From Xanthobacter dioxanivorans (lineage in GTDB: Bacteria > Pseudomonadota > Alphaproteobacteria > Rhizobiales > Xanthobacteraceae): DNA of 64,000 bases. Shown here in pieces: positions 17,392-25,980 of this stretch. The notes under the pieces are model-generated. The model was not told the DNA's origin, made no database searches, and saw only the letters and a program-made list of their open reading frames with translations. Every line of letters starts with the position of its first letter. Position 1 is the stretch's first letter. A program made the position numbers and the translations under genes. Location: assembly GCF_016807805.1 (NCBI RefSeq), contig NZ_CP063362.1, forward strand, positions 2,159,001 through 2,223,000, written 5' to 3'.

Positions 17392-18254
17392 GCGAAGGCC
17401 TCCTCGGCCAGAAGGCCGCGCCCGTTGTTGAGCACGACGGCGCCGCGCTCCGGCACCCGGCAGCGGAACGAGACGACAGGCCCGTCGCGCCAGATGTCGG
17501 TTACGATCTCGTCGCCGGGAAAGACCGGAGACGAGAAGCGGGCGTCGAAGGCGCGGATGGCGGCGGGGTCATGGCCGGCCACGGCCTTCAGCACCGCCCG
17601 GCAGGCGATGCCATAGGTGCACAGGCCGTGGAGCACCGGCCGGTCGAAGCCGGCGCGCCGGGCGATGTCGGGGTCCGCGTGCAGCGGGTTGCGGTCGCCG
17701 TTCAGTCGGTAGAGCAGGGCCGCGTCGGGCCGCGTCGCCAGCGCGACGGCGTGATCGGGCGCGCGATCGGGCACGGGGTGGGGATCGGGCCCGGCGCCGC
17801 TCGCCCCGCCAAAGCCGCCGTCGCCCCGGGCCATGATGGTCATGACGAAGGTGAAGAGGTCGGCGCCGTCTCCGGCGTCGCGCGCACGCGTCTCCAGCAG
17901 CAGGACAGCACCACGCTCCGGCCCCTTGTCGTAGGCCTCCACGACGCGTGAATCGGCGAGGATGGCTCCGGACGCCGGGAGCGGGCGGTGGAGGGTCAGC
18001 CGCTGCTCGCCGTGCAGCACCCTGGAGAAATCGACCCCGGTCTGCCGGATGATGCCGGTGGAGGCGAGCACCACCGCCATGGTGGGCACCGCGCGCAAGC
18101 CGGCGCCCTCATAGACGAAGGGCAGCTCAGCTTTGTCGAGGGGATCGCGCCCCATGCCGATGCTGAGGCCGTACAGCATGGTGTCGCGTTCGCAATAGCT
18201 GAAGGGCCTGTCGCGCAGGGTGAGCGACATCAGGTGGTCATAGGCAAGCGGCAC
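17388..18254 (-). CDS. MaoC-like enoyl-CoA hydratase (hydratase 2 family)
   Basis: A 288-residue double hot-dog protein. The second half has the signature YRLNGDRNPLHADPDIARRAGFDRPVLHGLCTYG near residues 180-215, with the Asp and His of the R-specific hydratase 2 active site (D-x4-H). The first half, starting SYCERDTMLYGLSIGMG, is the degenerate substrate-binding hot-dog. It would hydrate a 2-enoyl-CoA to a 3-hydroxyacyl-CoA. The GTG start has AGGAG seven bases upstream. It lies between a CoA ligase and two dehydrogenases, matching a beta-oxidation order of activation, desaturation, hydration. Confidence 0.92.
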   Translation of the reverse strand: MPLAYDHLMSLTLRDRPFSYCERDTMLYGLSIGMGRDPLDKAELPFVYEGAGLRAVPTMAVVLASTGIIRQTGVDFSRVLHGEQRLTLHRPLPASGAILADSRVVEAYDKGPERGAVLLLETRARDAGDGADLFTFVMTIMARGDGGFGGASGAGPDPHPVPDRAPDHAVALATRPDAALLYRLNGDRNPLHADPDIARRAGFDRPVLHGLCTYGIACRAVLKAVAGHDPAAIRAFDARFSSPVFPGDEIVTDIWRDGPVVSFRCRVPERGAVVLNNGRGLLAEEAFA

Positions 18255-18285
18255 GTCGGGACTCCTGTTGGATTCGACGGCGGGC

Positions 18286-19824
18286 TCAGACGGCCGCAGC
18301 CCGTCCCGCCCAGAACGGATCGCGCAGGCGGCGCTTGAAGATCTTGCCGCTCTCCTCGCGTGGCAGGGCGGGATAGAATTCGACGGTGCGGGGAACCTTG
18401 AAACTCGCGAGACTCTCCGCCACGAAGGCCCTGACCTCGTCGGCTGTCAGCCGCGCGTCGGGTTCGCATTCGATGGCGGCGTAGACCTGCTCGCCGAACT
18501 CCTCGTCGGGGATGCCGAATACGGCGCAGTCCCTGAGGCCGGGGCAGCCATGCAGGACGGCCTCGATCTCCGCCGGATAGATGTTCACGCCGCCCGAGAT
18601 GATCATGTCCCGCTTGCGGTCGTTGATGAACAGATAGCCGTCGGCGTCGAGATAGCCGACGTCTCCACAGGTGATGAGGCCGTCCGCTTCCACCGCGCGG
18701 CGATCGTCGTCGCGACGGTGATAGGTGAAGTCCGCATAGGCCGAGGACCGGGCGAAGATCTCCCCGCTGGCACCGGCCGGCAGGGCGCGGCCCTGATCGT
18801 TCAGGATCCGGATCGTGGCGCCCGGCACCGCGCGGCCCACGGTGCCGGGGCGCGCCAGCCAGTCGGCGGAGGTGCACACGGTGACGACGCCGGTTTCCGT
18901 GCCGCCATAGGTCTCCACCAGGACCGGGCCCCACCAGGCGATCATCGCCCGCTTGACCTCGGGCGGGCATGGCGCGCCGGTATGGGCGACCCATTCGAGC
19001 GACGACACGTCATAGCGCCGGCGGACCGCCTCCGGGAGCTTGAGCAGCTTCACGAACATGGTGGGCACCATGACCAGGGTCGTCAGTCGGTGGCGCTCGA
19101 TCGCCGCGAGCAGGCCCTCGGCATCGAACCGCGATGACAACACCAGCAGGTCGGCCATAGTCAGGCACTGACGGGCGAAGGCGTTGGGCGAAGCGTGATA
19201 GAGCGGCCCGCCGACGAACCCTCGGATCCCCTCCCGGACTCCGTAGACGAGGCGGAACAGCTCCTTCATCGCCACGGCGCGATCGGGATCGGACGGCTGG
19301 CGCCGCACCCCCTTAGGGTGCCCCGTGGTGCCCGACGTGTAGATGAAGCTCGCCCGCGGCGGGCTCGCCGGCAGGGTGCTCTCGGGGAATGCGGCGAGCC
19401 ACTCGTCCCAGATGAGGTCCCCGGAGTGCGGGGACGCAAGGGACGGAGCGATGGCAAAATCGCGGGCGAGGTCGGCGGGGGTGGGCACCACCAGGACCTG
19501 CGTGCCTGCGGGAACCACGTGCCGGATCGGCGCCAAGAGGTCGGAATGGACGACAAGGATGCGAGGCGTGCAGTCGCGCAGGATATAGGCGATCTCGTCG
19601 GGCCTGGCATGCCAATTCAGTGGCACCGTATAGGCGCCGACGGCATTCGCCGCGTGGGTGGCCTCCAGGAAGGGAAAGTCGTTGCGCAGCAGCACGGCGA
19701 CCGTGTCCCCCTCGCCCACGCCCGCAGCGGCGAGGGCGGACGCCGCGCGTCGTGCGCGGGCCAGAAGATCATCCCGGAAGCGTGTCCGGTCGCCCGCGAT
19801 AATGGGCGCTCTTTCGCCTGCCAT
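18286..19824 (-). CDS. AMP-dependent acyl-CoA ligase
   Basis: A 512-residue class I adenylate-forming ligase: P-loop YTSGTTGHPKGVRR near residue 165, YGGTETGVVT near 300, GDVGYLDADGYLFINDRKRDMI near 380-400, GGVNIYPAEIE, and the catalytic Lys in PREESGKIFKRRLR near the C-terminus. First gene of the minus-strand operon 19824-15079 with the MaoC-like hydratase and two dehydrogenases. The promoter region is shared with the divergent thiolase-like operon and holds an AATGG-N5-CCATT palindrome. The close set of enzymes suggests it activates the acid that they then oxidise. Confidence 0.92.
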   Translation of the reverse strand: MAGERAPIIAGDRTRFRDDLLARARRAASALAAAGVGEGDTVAVLLRNDFPFLEATHAANAVGAYTVPLNWHARPDEIAYILRDCTPRILVVHSDLLAPIRHVVPAGTQVLVVPTPADLARDFAIAPSLASPHSGDLIWDEWLAAFPESTLPASPPRASFIYTSGTTGHPKGVRRQPSDPDRAVAMKELFRLVYGVREGIRGFVGGPLYHASPNAFARQCLTMADLLVLSSRFDAEGLLAAIERHRLTTLVMVPTMFVKLLKLPEAVRRRYDVSSLEWVAHTGAPCPPEVKRAMIAWWGPVLVETYGGTETGVVTVCTSADWLARPGTVGRAVPGATIRILNDQGRALPAGASGEIFARSSAYADFTYHRRDDDRRAVEADGLITCGDVGYLDADGYLFINDRKRDMIISGGVNIYPAEIEAVLHGCPGLRDCAVFGIPDEEFGEQVYAAIECEPDARLTADEVRAFVAESLASFKVPRTVEFYPALPREESGKIFKRRLRDPFWAGRAAAV

Positions 19825-19888
19825 CCTTCGTTTCCCCGATTGACCGACGGTCGATGACGCCGTCTTGACAAATGCATGGCAATGTTAG

Positions 19889-19903
19889 AATGGACTGACC
19901 ATT
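19889..19903. promoter_or_regulatory. FCD-GntR-type operator in a divergent promoter
   Basis: AATGGACTGACCATT has perfect 5-base arms. A TTGACA box (19865-19870, plus strand) lies 18 bases before it. The site is 26 bases before the thiolase-like gene start and 64 bases from the ligase start, so a repressor here could control both operons. It is the reverse complement of the site at 29049. Confidence 0.65.
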
Positions 19904-19929
19904 AATGCAATACGGCGGCGAGGTGAACG

Positions 19930-21090
19930 GTGGGCATCGCGGGACAAGCCTATATCGCCGGGATCTATGAGCACCCCACGCGTAAGGCGGACGGCCTCTC
20001 CCTGGCGCAGATCCACGCCGAGGTGGCGCGGGGTGCGCTGGTGGATGCCGGGCTGACCAAGGACGATGTGGACGGCTATTTCTGCGCTGGTGACGCGCCC
20101 GGCCTCGGTCCGCTCAGCATGGTGGAATACCTCAACCTGAAGCCGCGACACGTGGATTCCACCGACACCGGCGGATCCGCCTACGTCCTCGCGGTGGGGC
20201 ACGCCGCAGAGGCGATCGCGGCGGGCAAGTGCAGCGTCGCATTGATCACGCTTGCCGGCCGGCCGCGGGCGTCCGGCATGACCAGCGCGAAACTGCCGCC
20301 CTCGGCCGCGCCTGATGTCGCCTTCGAGGCGCCGTACGGGCCGATGGTCGCCAGCATGTACGGCCTCGTCGCCAACCGCCACATGCACGAGTTCGGCACC
20401 ACCTCCGAGCAACTGGCCTGGATCAAGGTGGCCGCTTCCCACCACGCCCAGCACAACCCGAACGCCATGCTGCGAAACGTCGTCACCGTCGCCGATGTCC
20501 TCAGCTCGCCGATGGTGGCCGATCCGCTGCATCGCCTCGACTGCTGCGTCATCAGCGACGGCGGCGGCGCAATCGTGGTCGTGAGTCCCGAGATCGCGCG
20601 AACCCTCCATCGGCCCCTCGTGAAGGTCCGGGGGGCGGGCGAAGCCATCAAGCACGCCGCCGGTGGACACGTCGATCTCAGCTATTCGGCGGCCGCCTGG
20701 TCGGGGCCGGCCGCCTTCGCGGAAGCCGGAGTGAGCCCGGCCGACATCAAGTATGCCTCCATCTATGACAGCTTCACCATCACGGTCCTGGTCACGCTGG
20801 AAGACCTGGGCTTCTGCGCCAAGGGCGAGGGTGGCCGGTTCGTGGCGGACGGCAATCTCATTTCCGGCGTCGGCCGCCTGCCCTTCAATACGGATGGCGG
20901 CGGGCTCTGCAACAACCATCCCGGCAACCGCGGGGGCATGACCAAGGTCATCGAGGCCGTTCGGCAGTTGCGGGGCGAGGCTCATCCGGCCGTCCAGGTT
21001 GCCAACTGCGACCTGGCGCTGGCCCACGGCACAGGCGGCTCGCTGGCGACCCGCCATGGCAGCGCAACCCTCATCATGGAGCGGGAGTGA
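19930..21090 (+). CDS. thiolase-like protein (SCP2/Ltp2 family) without the nucleophilic Cys
   Basis: A 386-residue thiolase-fold protein. The N-terminal half carries GALVDAGLTKDDVDGYF; the place of the acyl-accepting Cys reads DTGGSAYVLAVGHA, with no Cys, so it cannot act as a normal thiolase. The C-terminal part has ASIYDSFTITVLVTLEDLGFC, DGNLISGVG, NTDGGGLCNNHPGNRGG and LALAHGTGG, all typical of Ltp2-type proteins. Ltp2 pairs with a DUF35 protein to cleave 3-hydroxyacyl-CoA by a retro-aldol reaction, releasing propionyl-CoA in steroid degradation. Here the DUF35 gene follows directly. GTG start with GAGGTGA upstream. The retro-aldolase role is inferred from family and context. Confidence 0.88.
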   Translation: MGIAGQAYIAGIYEHPTRKADGLSLAQIHAEVARGALVDAGLTKDDVDGYFCAGDAPGLGPLSMVEYLNLKPRHVDSTDTGGSAYVLAVGHAAEAIAAGKCSVALITLAGRPRASGMTSAKLPPSAAPDVAFEAPYGPMVASMYGLVANRHMHEFGTTSEQLAWIKVAASHHAQHNPNAMLRNVVTVADVLSSPMVADPLHRLDCCVISDGGGAIVVVSPEIARTLHRPLVKVRGAGEAIKHAAGGHVDLSYSAAAWSGPAAFAEAGVSPADIKYASIYDSFTITVLVTLEDLGFCAKGEGGRFVADGNLISGVGRLPFNTDGGGLCNNHPGNRGGMTKVIEAVRQLRGEAHPAVQVANCDLALAHGTGGSLATRHGSATLIMERE

Positions 21091-21092
21091 TC

Positions 21093-21503
21093 ATGTCCAA
21101 GCCAGTTCCGGCCCCTGTCAATCCGGAAACCGCGCCCTATGCCGCCGCGCTCCGCGAGGGCCGCCTGCTCATCAAGGTCTGTGCCGCTTGTGGCGAGAGC
21201 CATTTCTATCCCCGGGCGCTCTGCCCGTTCTGCTTCTCCGACCGCACCGAGTGGCGTGAGGCGTCCGGCCGCGGGGCCATTTATGCCGTGAGCATCCTGC
21301 GCGCCGCCGGCGCCGCCTCGGCGCTGGCCTATGTCACCCTCGCGGAAGGGCCGCGGATGATGACTTCCATCGTTGACTGTGACCCGCTCGCGCTCGCCGT
21401 CGACACACCCGTGCGGCTGGTGATCCGCCCGGGTGCCGACGGCACGCTCGCCCCCATGTTCACCCCCATGTTCACCTCTGCCCCAGCCGGTGGCGGCCAA
21501 TAA
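21093..21503 (+). CDS. DUF35 (OB-fold, rubredoxin-like Zn ribbon) acyl-CoA-associated protein
   Basis: A 136-residue protein with an N-terminal helix, a zinc ribbon made by C30-x2-C33 and C44-x2-C47 (CAACGESHFYPRALCPFC), and a C-terminal OB fold containing GRGAIYAVSILR and ALAYVTLAEGPRMMTSIV. DUF35 proteins bind thiolase-like partners and form part of the substrate tunnel. The ATG at 21093 follows GGGAG and lies two bases after the thiolase-like stop; an earlier in-frame GTG at 21087 would overlap. Almost certainly a complex partner of the product of 19930-21090. Confidence 0.92.
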   Translation: MSKPVPAPVNPETAPYAAALREGRLLIKVCAACGESHFYPRALCPFCFSDRTEWREASGRGAIYAVSILRAAGAASALAYVTLAEGPRMMTSIVDCDPLALAVDTPVRLVIRPGADGTLAPMFTPMFTSAPAGGGQ

Positions 21504-21523
21504 GATCCCGGAGGATTCGATCC

Positions 21524-22288
21524 ATGAAGAACATCGTCTCGCTTGAGGGGCGCACCGTCGTCGTCACCGGGGCCGGGCAGGGCATCGGCCGGGCCACCGT
21601 GGAACTTGCCCGGGTGCTCGGCGCCAATGCCGCGGCCATCGATCTCAATGGCGACGCGCTGGCGACCTACGAACCCGGCGACAACCTGATGACGCTGCAA
21701 GGCGACATCTGCGACCCGGCTTTTGTCGAGCGCGCGGTGGCACGCATCTGCGAGCGGTTCGGCGCCATCCACGGCCTCGTCAACAATGCGGGTATCACGC
21801 GGCCGGCGATGATCGAGAAGATGACCTCCGCGCAATGGGACGACGTGCTGCGGGTTCATCTGACGGGATCGTTCCTGTGGACCCAGGCGGTGGGGCGCAC
21901 CATGCTGGAACGGGCCAAGGCCGGGGAGCCGCACGCCGGCGCCATCGTCAACATCTCCTCCGATGCCGGGCGCGCGGGCGCCATCGGGCAGATCAACTAT
22001 GCGGCGGCCAAGAGCGGTCTGCTGGGCATGACCATGACGGCCGCGAAGGAGTGGGCAAAGTTCGGGATCCGCGCCAATTCCGTATGCTTCGGGGTGGTCG
22101 AGACCCCGATGACGCAGACCATCCGCGGCGATAAATTCCGCGACGGCATCCTGGCACGCATTCCCATGGGCTATTGGGCGCAGCCCGAGGACGTGGTGCA
22201 GCCGATCTGCTTCCTGCTTTCCGGCGCGGCGTCCTATATCACCGGTCAGCACCTTGCGGTGGACGGTGGATTCCATATCTCGGTATGA
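21524..22288 (+). CDS. short-chain dehydrogenase/reductase (3-oxoacyl reductase type)
   Basis: A 254-residue classical SDR. The dinucleotide motif GAGQGIGRATVELA is at residues 15-28, NNAG near 87, the catalytic Ser in NISSDAGRAG near 145, and YAAAKSGLLGM near 160 gives the Tyr-x3-Lys pair. The C-terminus ends ITGQHLAVDGGFHISV. Asp at the end of beta-2 (AAIDLNGD) favours NAD over NADP. GGAGGA precedes the ATG. Third gene of the plus-strand operon; it may oxidise a 3-hydroxyacyl-CoA or reduce an aldehyde/ketone from the retro-aldol step. Confidence 0.93.
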   Translation: MKNIVSLEGRTVVVTGAGQGIGRATVELARVLGANAAAIDLNGDALATYEPGDNLMTLQGDICDPAFVERAVARICERFGAIHGLVNNAGITRPAMIEKMTSAQWDDVLRVHLTGSFLWTQAVGRTMLERAKAGEPHAGAIVNISSDAGRAGAIGQINYAAAKSGLLGMTMTAAKEWAKFGIRANSVCFGVVETPMTQTIRGDKFRDGILARIPMGYWAQPEDVVQPICFLLSGAASYITGQHLAVDGGFHISV

Positions 22289-22387
22289 CCCCGCGTCGGG
22301 CCGGCATGTTACCCTTGCCAGGGGCGGCGGTGGTAGTGTCCCCGTGGTTTTTGCAGGCTGAGTCGGCCCAGGTCGGAGGGAGTGGCG

Positions 22388-23278
22388 ATGGTGGAGCGGC
22401 CCCGGACGGAAGGTCCGACTGCGGCCAAGCGGCGAACATCGTCGGCTTCGGCGGCAAGCGAGAAGGCGAGGGCGGTGGAGCGCGCCGGGCCGCGGCCTTC
22501 GGCATCCGGCTTCAAGCCGATCAAGACGCGGCGGATCTTCGAGGAGATCTGCGATTCCATCCGCCAGAAGCTGGTGAGTGGAGAGCTGAAGGCCGGTGAT
22601 CGCCTGCCGCCGGAGCGGGACCTTTCGGAGCTGTTCGCGGTGAGCCGCACCGCGGTGCGCGAAGCCCTGCGTAGCCTCGAGATCGCCGGCATCGTGGATT
22701 TGAAGAAGGGCAGCAAGGGGGGCGCATTCGTCACCGAAGCAGGCGTCGCGCAGGTCACGCGCACCTTCCAGGACATGCTGGATTTCGGCCGCGCGTCGCT
22801 GGAAACCCTGCTGGAGGCGCGCCTCCTCATCATGGATGTGGTCGTGCGGACGGCGTGCGAGCGCGCCACGCCCGCCGATATCGCGGCGCTGAAGCGCAAC
22901 GTCGCGGAAACCATCGAGATGACCAAGGCCGGGATGTACGAGGAGCGTACCCTCAAGGCGGTCGAGTTCAGCACGCTGCTCGCCAACGCCACCGGCAATC
23001 CGGTGCTCTCGGCGATCCTTGAGGCGATGGCGGCGGTGATCCGCGGTTTCGTCGTCGCCGCCGGCCCGCCGGCCCTCGATTCGATCATTCCCTCGCGCAA
23101 GCGCCTCATCGAGCAGATCCAGAAGCGGGATGCAGACGGCGCCTGTGCCACCATGCACAGCTATCTGGTGAGCCTCACCGCCCATCTGCTTCAGGCGCAG
23201 AAGGCGCGCCATGCGGAACCGCCGCGGCCGCGCGCGCGAAAGGCCCCGGCGCGCCGCCCGACCGCTCCGGCATCCTAG
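22388..23278 (+). CDS. GntR family transcriptional regulator, FCD (FadR/VanR) subfamily
   Basis: A 296-residue regulator with a basic, low-complexity N-terminal arm of about 40 residues, a winged helix-turn-helix (KLVSGELKAGDRLPPERDLSELFAVSRTAVREALRSLEIAGIV) and an FCD all-helical ligand domain from about residue 130. FCD proteins usually bind carboxylic acids or acyl-CoA and dissociate from TGGT-N-ACCA palindromes. Such sites are found before several operons in the window, including its own at 19889. ATG at 22388 after GGAGGG; a GTG lies two codons earlier. Likely a local repressor of the ligase/thiolase loci. Confidence 0.93.
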   Translation: MVERPRTEGPTAAKRRTSSASAASEKARAVERAGPRPSASGFKPIKTRRIFEEICDSIRQKLVSGELKAGDRLPPERDLSELFAVSRTAVREALRSLEIAGIVDLKKGSKGGAFVTEAGVAQVTRTFQDMLDFGRASLETLLEARLLIMDVVVRTACERATPADIAALKRNVAETIEMTKAGMYEERTLKAVEFSTLLANATGNPVLSAILEAMAAVIRGFVVAAGPPALDSIIPSRKRLIEQIQKRDADGACATMHSYLVSLTAHLLQAQKARHAEPPRPRARKAPARRPTAPAS

Positions 23279-23511
23279 AGCTTCGAGCGGAGTAGTGTCC
23301 GGTTCACGTCGGGAAGCCGGCGGCCTTACCACCTGAGGAGATGCCCGTGGCCTTCCTGCCGCGTTGGAGGGCCGCCACGCGGTGCCGGCCATCGCGGCCC
23401 ATGTTCCGGGGCTCCGGGCCCGGCCGGGTGGTGGAGACCTGCCGTGCCCCCGGCTGCCGGCCACCCATCGGCGGAAGATGATGCTTGCCGCAGGCGCCGG
23501 ACCGCCGCGGA

Positions 23512-24543
23512 CTATTCCGGCGCCAGCCGCGGCGGCGTGCGGCTGAAGCACGGCGCCGCCGTGGGCTGGACGACGCCCTTCTCGACACGGGTGGTGCCGC
23601 GCATCTGCGGATGGGCGATGGCCTCATCGAGGCTCAGGACGGGGCTGTAGCAGGCATCCGCATCCGCGAACGCTGCGTCCCATTCGTCGCGGGTCCGGGT
23701 CTTGAACACGGTGGCGAAGTCGTGGTGCATCCGCGGCCACTGGCTCCTGTCGAACTGGACGGTACGATAGTTGTCGTCGAGGCCCAGGATGGTGAGCAGA
23801 ACGGCGAAGAACTTCGGCTCGACCGGTCCGATGGCGACATATCGTCCGTCCTTCGTCTCATAGGTCCGGTAGAAGGGCGCGCCACCGTCGAGGAAATTCC
23901 TCTCCCGCCCGGCGACCCACCGGCCCCGTGCCATCTGCGCATGGACGAAGCTCGCAAGATTGGTGACGCCGTGAATCATGGCGGCGTCCACGACTTGTCC
24001 CTTCCCGCTGCGGGTGGCCTCGAACGCGGCGCAGATCAGGCCGAAGGCGAGGTACATGCCCCCTCCGCCGAAGTCCGCGATGAGGTTGAGCGGCGGCAGC
24101 GGCGGCGCATCCCGGGGACCGAGAAGGCCGAGGATACCGGAGATGGCCAGAAAGTTGATGTCGTGACCCGCCTTCTGCGCCAGGGGCCCCTGCCGGCCGT
24201 AGCCGGTCATCCGCCCATAGACGAGCCGCGGGGTCTGCGCCAGCGCCGCTTCCGGGCCGAGGCCCAGTTTCTCCATGACGCCGGGACGGAACCCCTCGAT
24301 CAGGATGTCGCTGCGCCGGATCTGCGCGCGTGCGCGCTCCAGGCCCCCGGCGGTTCCAAGATCGAGGGCGAGCGTCTGCCGGCCGCGGTCGAGGAAGGTG
24401 TCGTGGCCGGTATGCGGGTCGGCGTCGCCGGCGCGGGTGATGCGGGTCACCTCCGCTCCCATGTCCGACAACATCATCGCGGCGAACGGCGCCGGGCCGA
24501 GGCCCGCAAATTCCACCACCTTCAATCCATCCAGCGGTCCCAC
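23512..24543 (-). CDS. CaiB/BaiF family CoA-transferase
   Basis: A 343-residue class III CoA-transferase: GPLDGLKVVEFAGLGPAPFAAMMLSDMGAEV at the start, LDLGTAGG, GFRPGVMEKLGLGP, GRMTGYGRQGPLAQKAGHDINFLA (with the catalytic Asp in GHD), GKGQVVDAAMIHG, and DACYSPVLSLDEAIAHP. This arrangement is that of the alpha-methylacyl-CoA racemase/formyl-CoA transferase branch; the GHDINF and DACYSPVL motifs are close to alpha-methylacyl-CoA racemase, so racemisation of a 2-methylacyl-CoA is a strong alternative. GTG start after GGGGAGG (7-base spacer), although the frame is open upstream. Last gene after the dehydrogenase at 24661. Confidence 0.88.
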   Translation of the reverse strand: MGPLDGLKVVEFAGLGPAPFAAMMLSDMGAEVTRITRAGDADPHTGHDTFLDRGRQTLALDLGTAGGLERARAQIRRSDILIEGFRPGVMEKLGLGPEAALAQTPRLVYGRMTGYGRQGPLAQKAGHDINFLAISGILGLLGPRDAPPLPPLNLIADFGGGGMYLAFGLICAAFEATRSGKGQVVDAAMIHGVTNLASFVHAQMARGRWVAGRERNFLDGGAPFYRTYETKDGRYVAIGPVEPKFFAVLLTILGLDDNYRTVQFDRSQWPRMHHDFATVFKTRTRDEWDAAFADADACYSPVLSLDEAIAHPQMRGTTRVEKGVVQPTAAPCFSRTPPRLAPE

Positions 24544-24660
24544 GGGATCTGCCTCCCCCTCGTCGTCATCCGGAGCCCATGGCGCGCGCGGCGACACGGT
24601 TCGACCACCGCGATGCGCCGCCGACCCGGAACGGGCGGAGCGCATCGACATCCACGGGCA

Positions 24661-25812
24661 TCAGGCGAGGATGTTCTTCGCGATGATGTTGCGCTGGATC
24701 TGGTTGGTGCCTTCGTAAATCTGGAAGATTTTCGCATCCCGCATCATGCGCTCGACGGGATGATCCTTGAAGAATCCGGCGCCGCCGAACACCTGAACGG
24801 CATCGATGGTAACCTTCATGCAGACGTCGGACGCGAACGTCTTGGCCATGGACGACATGGTGGCGATCTTCTTCATGTCGCCCCTGGCGTCCGAGACACG
24901 CGCCGCATCGCGCACGAGCCCGCGCGCCGCCTGGATCTGCAGAGCCATCTCTGCCAAGAGGTGCTGGATCGCCTGGAAATCGGCGATGGGACGACCGAAC
25001 TGAATGCGCTCCTTGGCATAGGCGATGGCGGCATCGAGCGCGCCCTGAGCGACGCCGACCGCCGCGGCGCCCACCGTCGGCCGGTTGAAATTGAGCACGG
25101 TCATGGCGTTGAGAAAGCCGCGCCCCTCCTCGCCGAGCATGTTCTCCGCCGGCACGCGCACGTCGTCGTAGAAGACCGTGTTGTTGTCGATGCCGCGCAA
25201 GCCGAGCTTTTCCGCGCCCTTGGCGATCTCGATGCCGGGCGTGGTGGTCGGCACGATGAAGCTGCTGATCCCCTTGTAGGGGTCCTCGCTGGTGCGGGCG
25301 AAGGTCAGGATGTAGTTCGCCTTCGCGGCCTTGGTGATGTAGATCTTCTGACCCCTGATGATGTAATCGTCGCCGTCGCGTCGGGCGGTGGTCTTGATCC
25401 CCGACACGTCGGACCCGGTCTGCGGTTCGGTGAGGGCGATGGCCGAGACGACCTTTCCAGTGGCGACTTCCGGCAGGTATCGCGCCTTCTGCGCCGGGGT
25501 GCCGAATGCGGCGATGGGCAGCGCCATGGCGATGGAGGTGGCGCCCACATAATGGGATGCGGCCGCCGAATGGCGCGCCACTTCCTCCTTGGCGATGCAG
25601 GTCATTTCGATGTTGCCGCCGGGGCCGCCGAATTCCTCGGGCACCGCGATCTGCAAGAGGCCCAGCTCACCCATGCGCGCGACGAGCGTTTCAGGAATCT
25701 TATCTTCCCTGTCGATCTTGTCGGCCACCGGTGCCACCTCGTTCTCGGCGAACCGGCGAACGGTGTCACGGAACATCGACATCTCTTCGGATTCATCGAA
25801 TGGCGCGTACAT
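24661..25812 (-). CDS. acyl-CoA dehydrogenase (short/medium-chain type)
   Basis: A 383-residue enzyme close to the canonical family: ALTEPQTGSDVSGIKTTARRDGDDYIIRGQKIYITKA, AEKLGLRGIDNNTVFYDDVRVPAENMLGEEGRGF, RIQFGRPIADFQAIQHLLAEMA, and KIFQIYEGTNQIQRNIIAKNIL, where the Glu of IYEGT is the catalytic base. It would form a homotetramer and pass electrons to ETF. ATG at 25812 with GGGAGG four bases upstream; a longer in-frame start at 25860 overlaps the operator and is unlikely. It is divergent from a CaiB gene, with two AATGG-N5-CCATT palindromes between. Confidence 0.94.
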   Translation of the reverse strand: MYAPFDESEEMSMFRDTVRRFAENEVAPVADKIDREDKIPETLVARMGELGLLQIAVPEEFGGPGGNIEMTCIAKEEVARHSAAASHYVGATSIAMALPIAAFGTPAQKARYLPEVATGKVVSAIALTEPQTGSDVSGIKTTARRDGDDYIIRGQKIYITKAAKANYILTFARTSEDPYKGISSFIVPTTTPGIEIAKGAEKLGLRGIDNNTVFYDDVRVPAENMLGEEGRGFLNAMTVLNFNRPTVGAAAVGVAQGALDAAIAYAKERIQFGRPIADFQAIQHLLAEMALQIQAARGLVRDAARVSDARGDMKKIATMSSMAKTFASDVCMKVTIDAVQVFGGAGFFKDHPVERMMRDAKIFQIYEGTNQIQRNIIAKNILA

Positions 25813-25846
25813 GGCTGCCTCCCGTTCTTGAGCGAGGCGGACGCTA

Positions 25847-25861
25847 AATGGTCCTACCATT
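25847..25861. promoter_or_regulatory. FCD-GntR-type operator, dehydrogenase side
   Basis: AATGGTCCTACCATT, perfect arms with TGGT-N3-ACCA core. On the minus strand a TTGACA box (from TGTCAA at 25865-25870) lies three bases before the site, so a bound protein would block the promoter of the dehydrogenase gene starting at 25812. Confidence 0.7.
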
Positions 25862-25946
25862 GTATGTCAATGACAATCCGGGCGTCATGCCGCTGCTCGT
25901 CCCGGACAGTGGACAGTGCAAGGCGCTGATGAGATAGTCATTTCAA

Positions 25947-25961
25947 ATGGTATGACCATTA
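25947..25961. promoter_or_regulatory. FCD-GntR-type operator, CaiB side
   Basis: AATGGTATGACCATT, perfect arms, exactly 100 bases from the previous copy and 19 bases before the CaiB start at 25981. It likely controls the plus-strand CaiB gene. Confidence 0.7.
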
Positions 25962-25980
25962 AATCAGAGGGGGTGCGGTC

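Noticed and set aside
22382..22390. Earlier GTG start for the GntR gene
   Set aside because: The ATG at 22388 has better spacing from GGAGGG; the two differ by only two codons.
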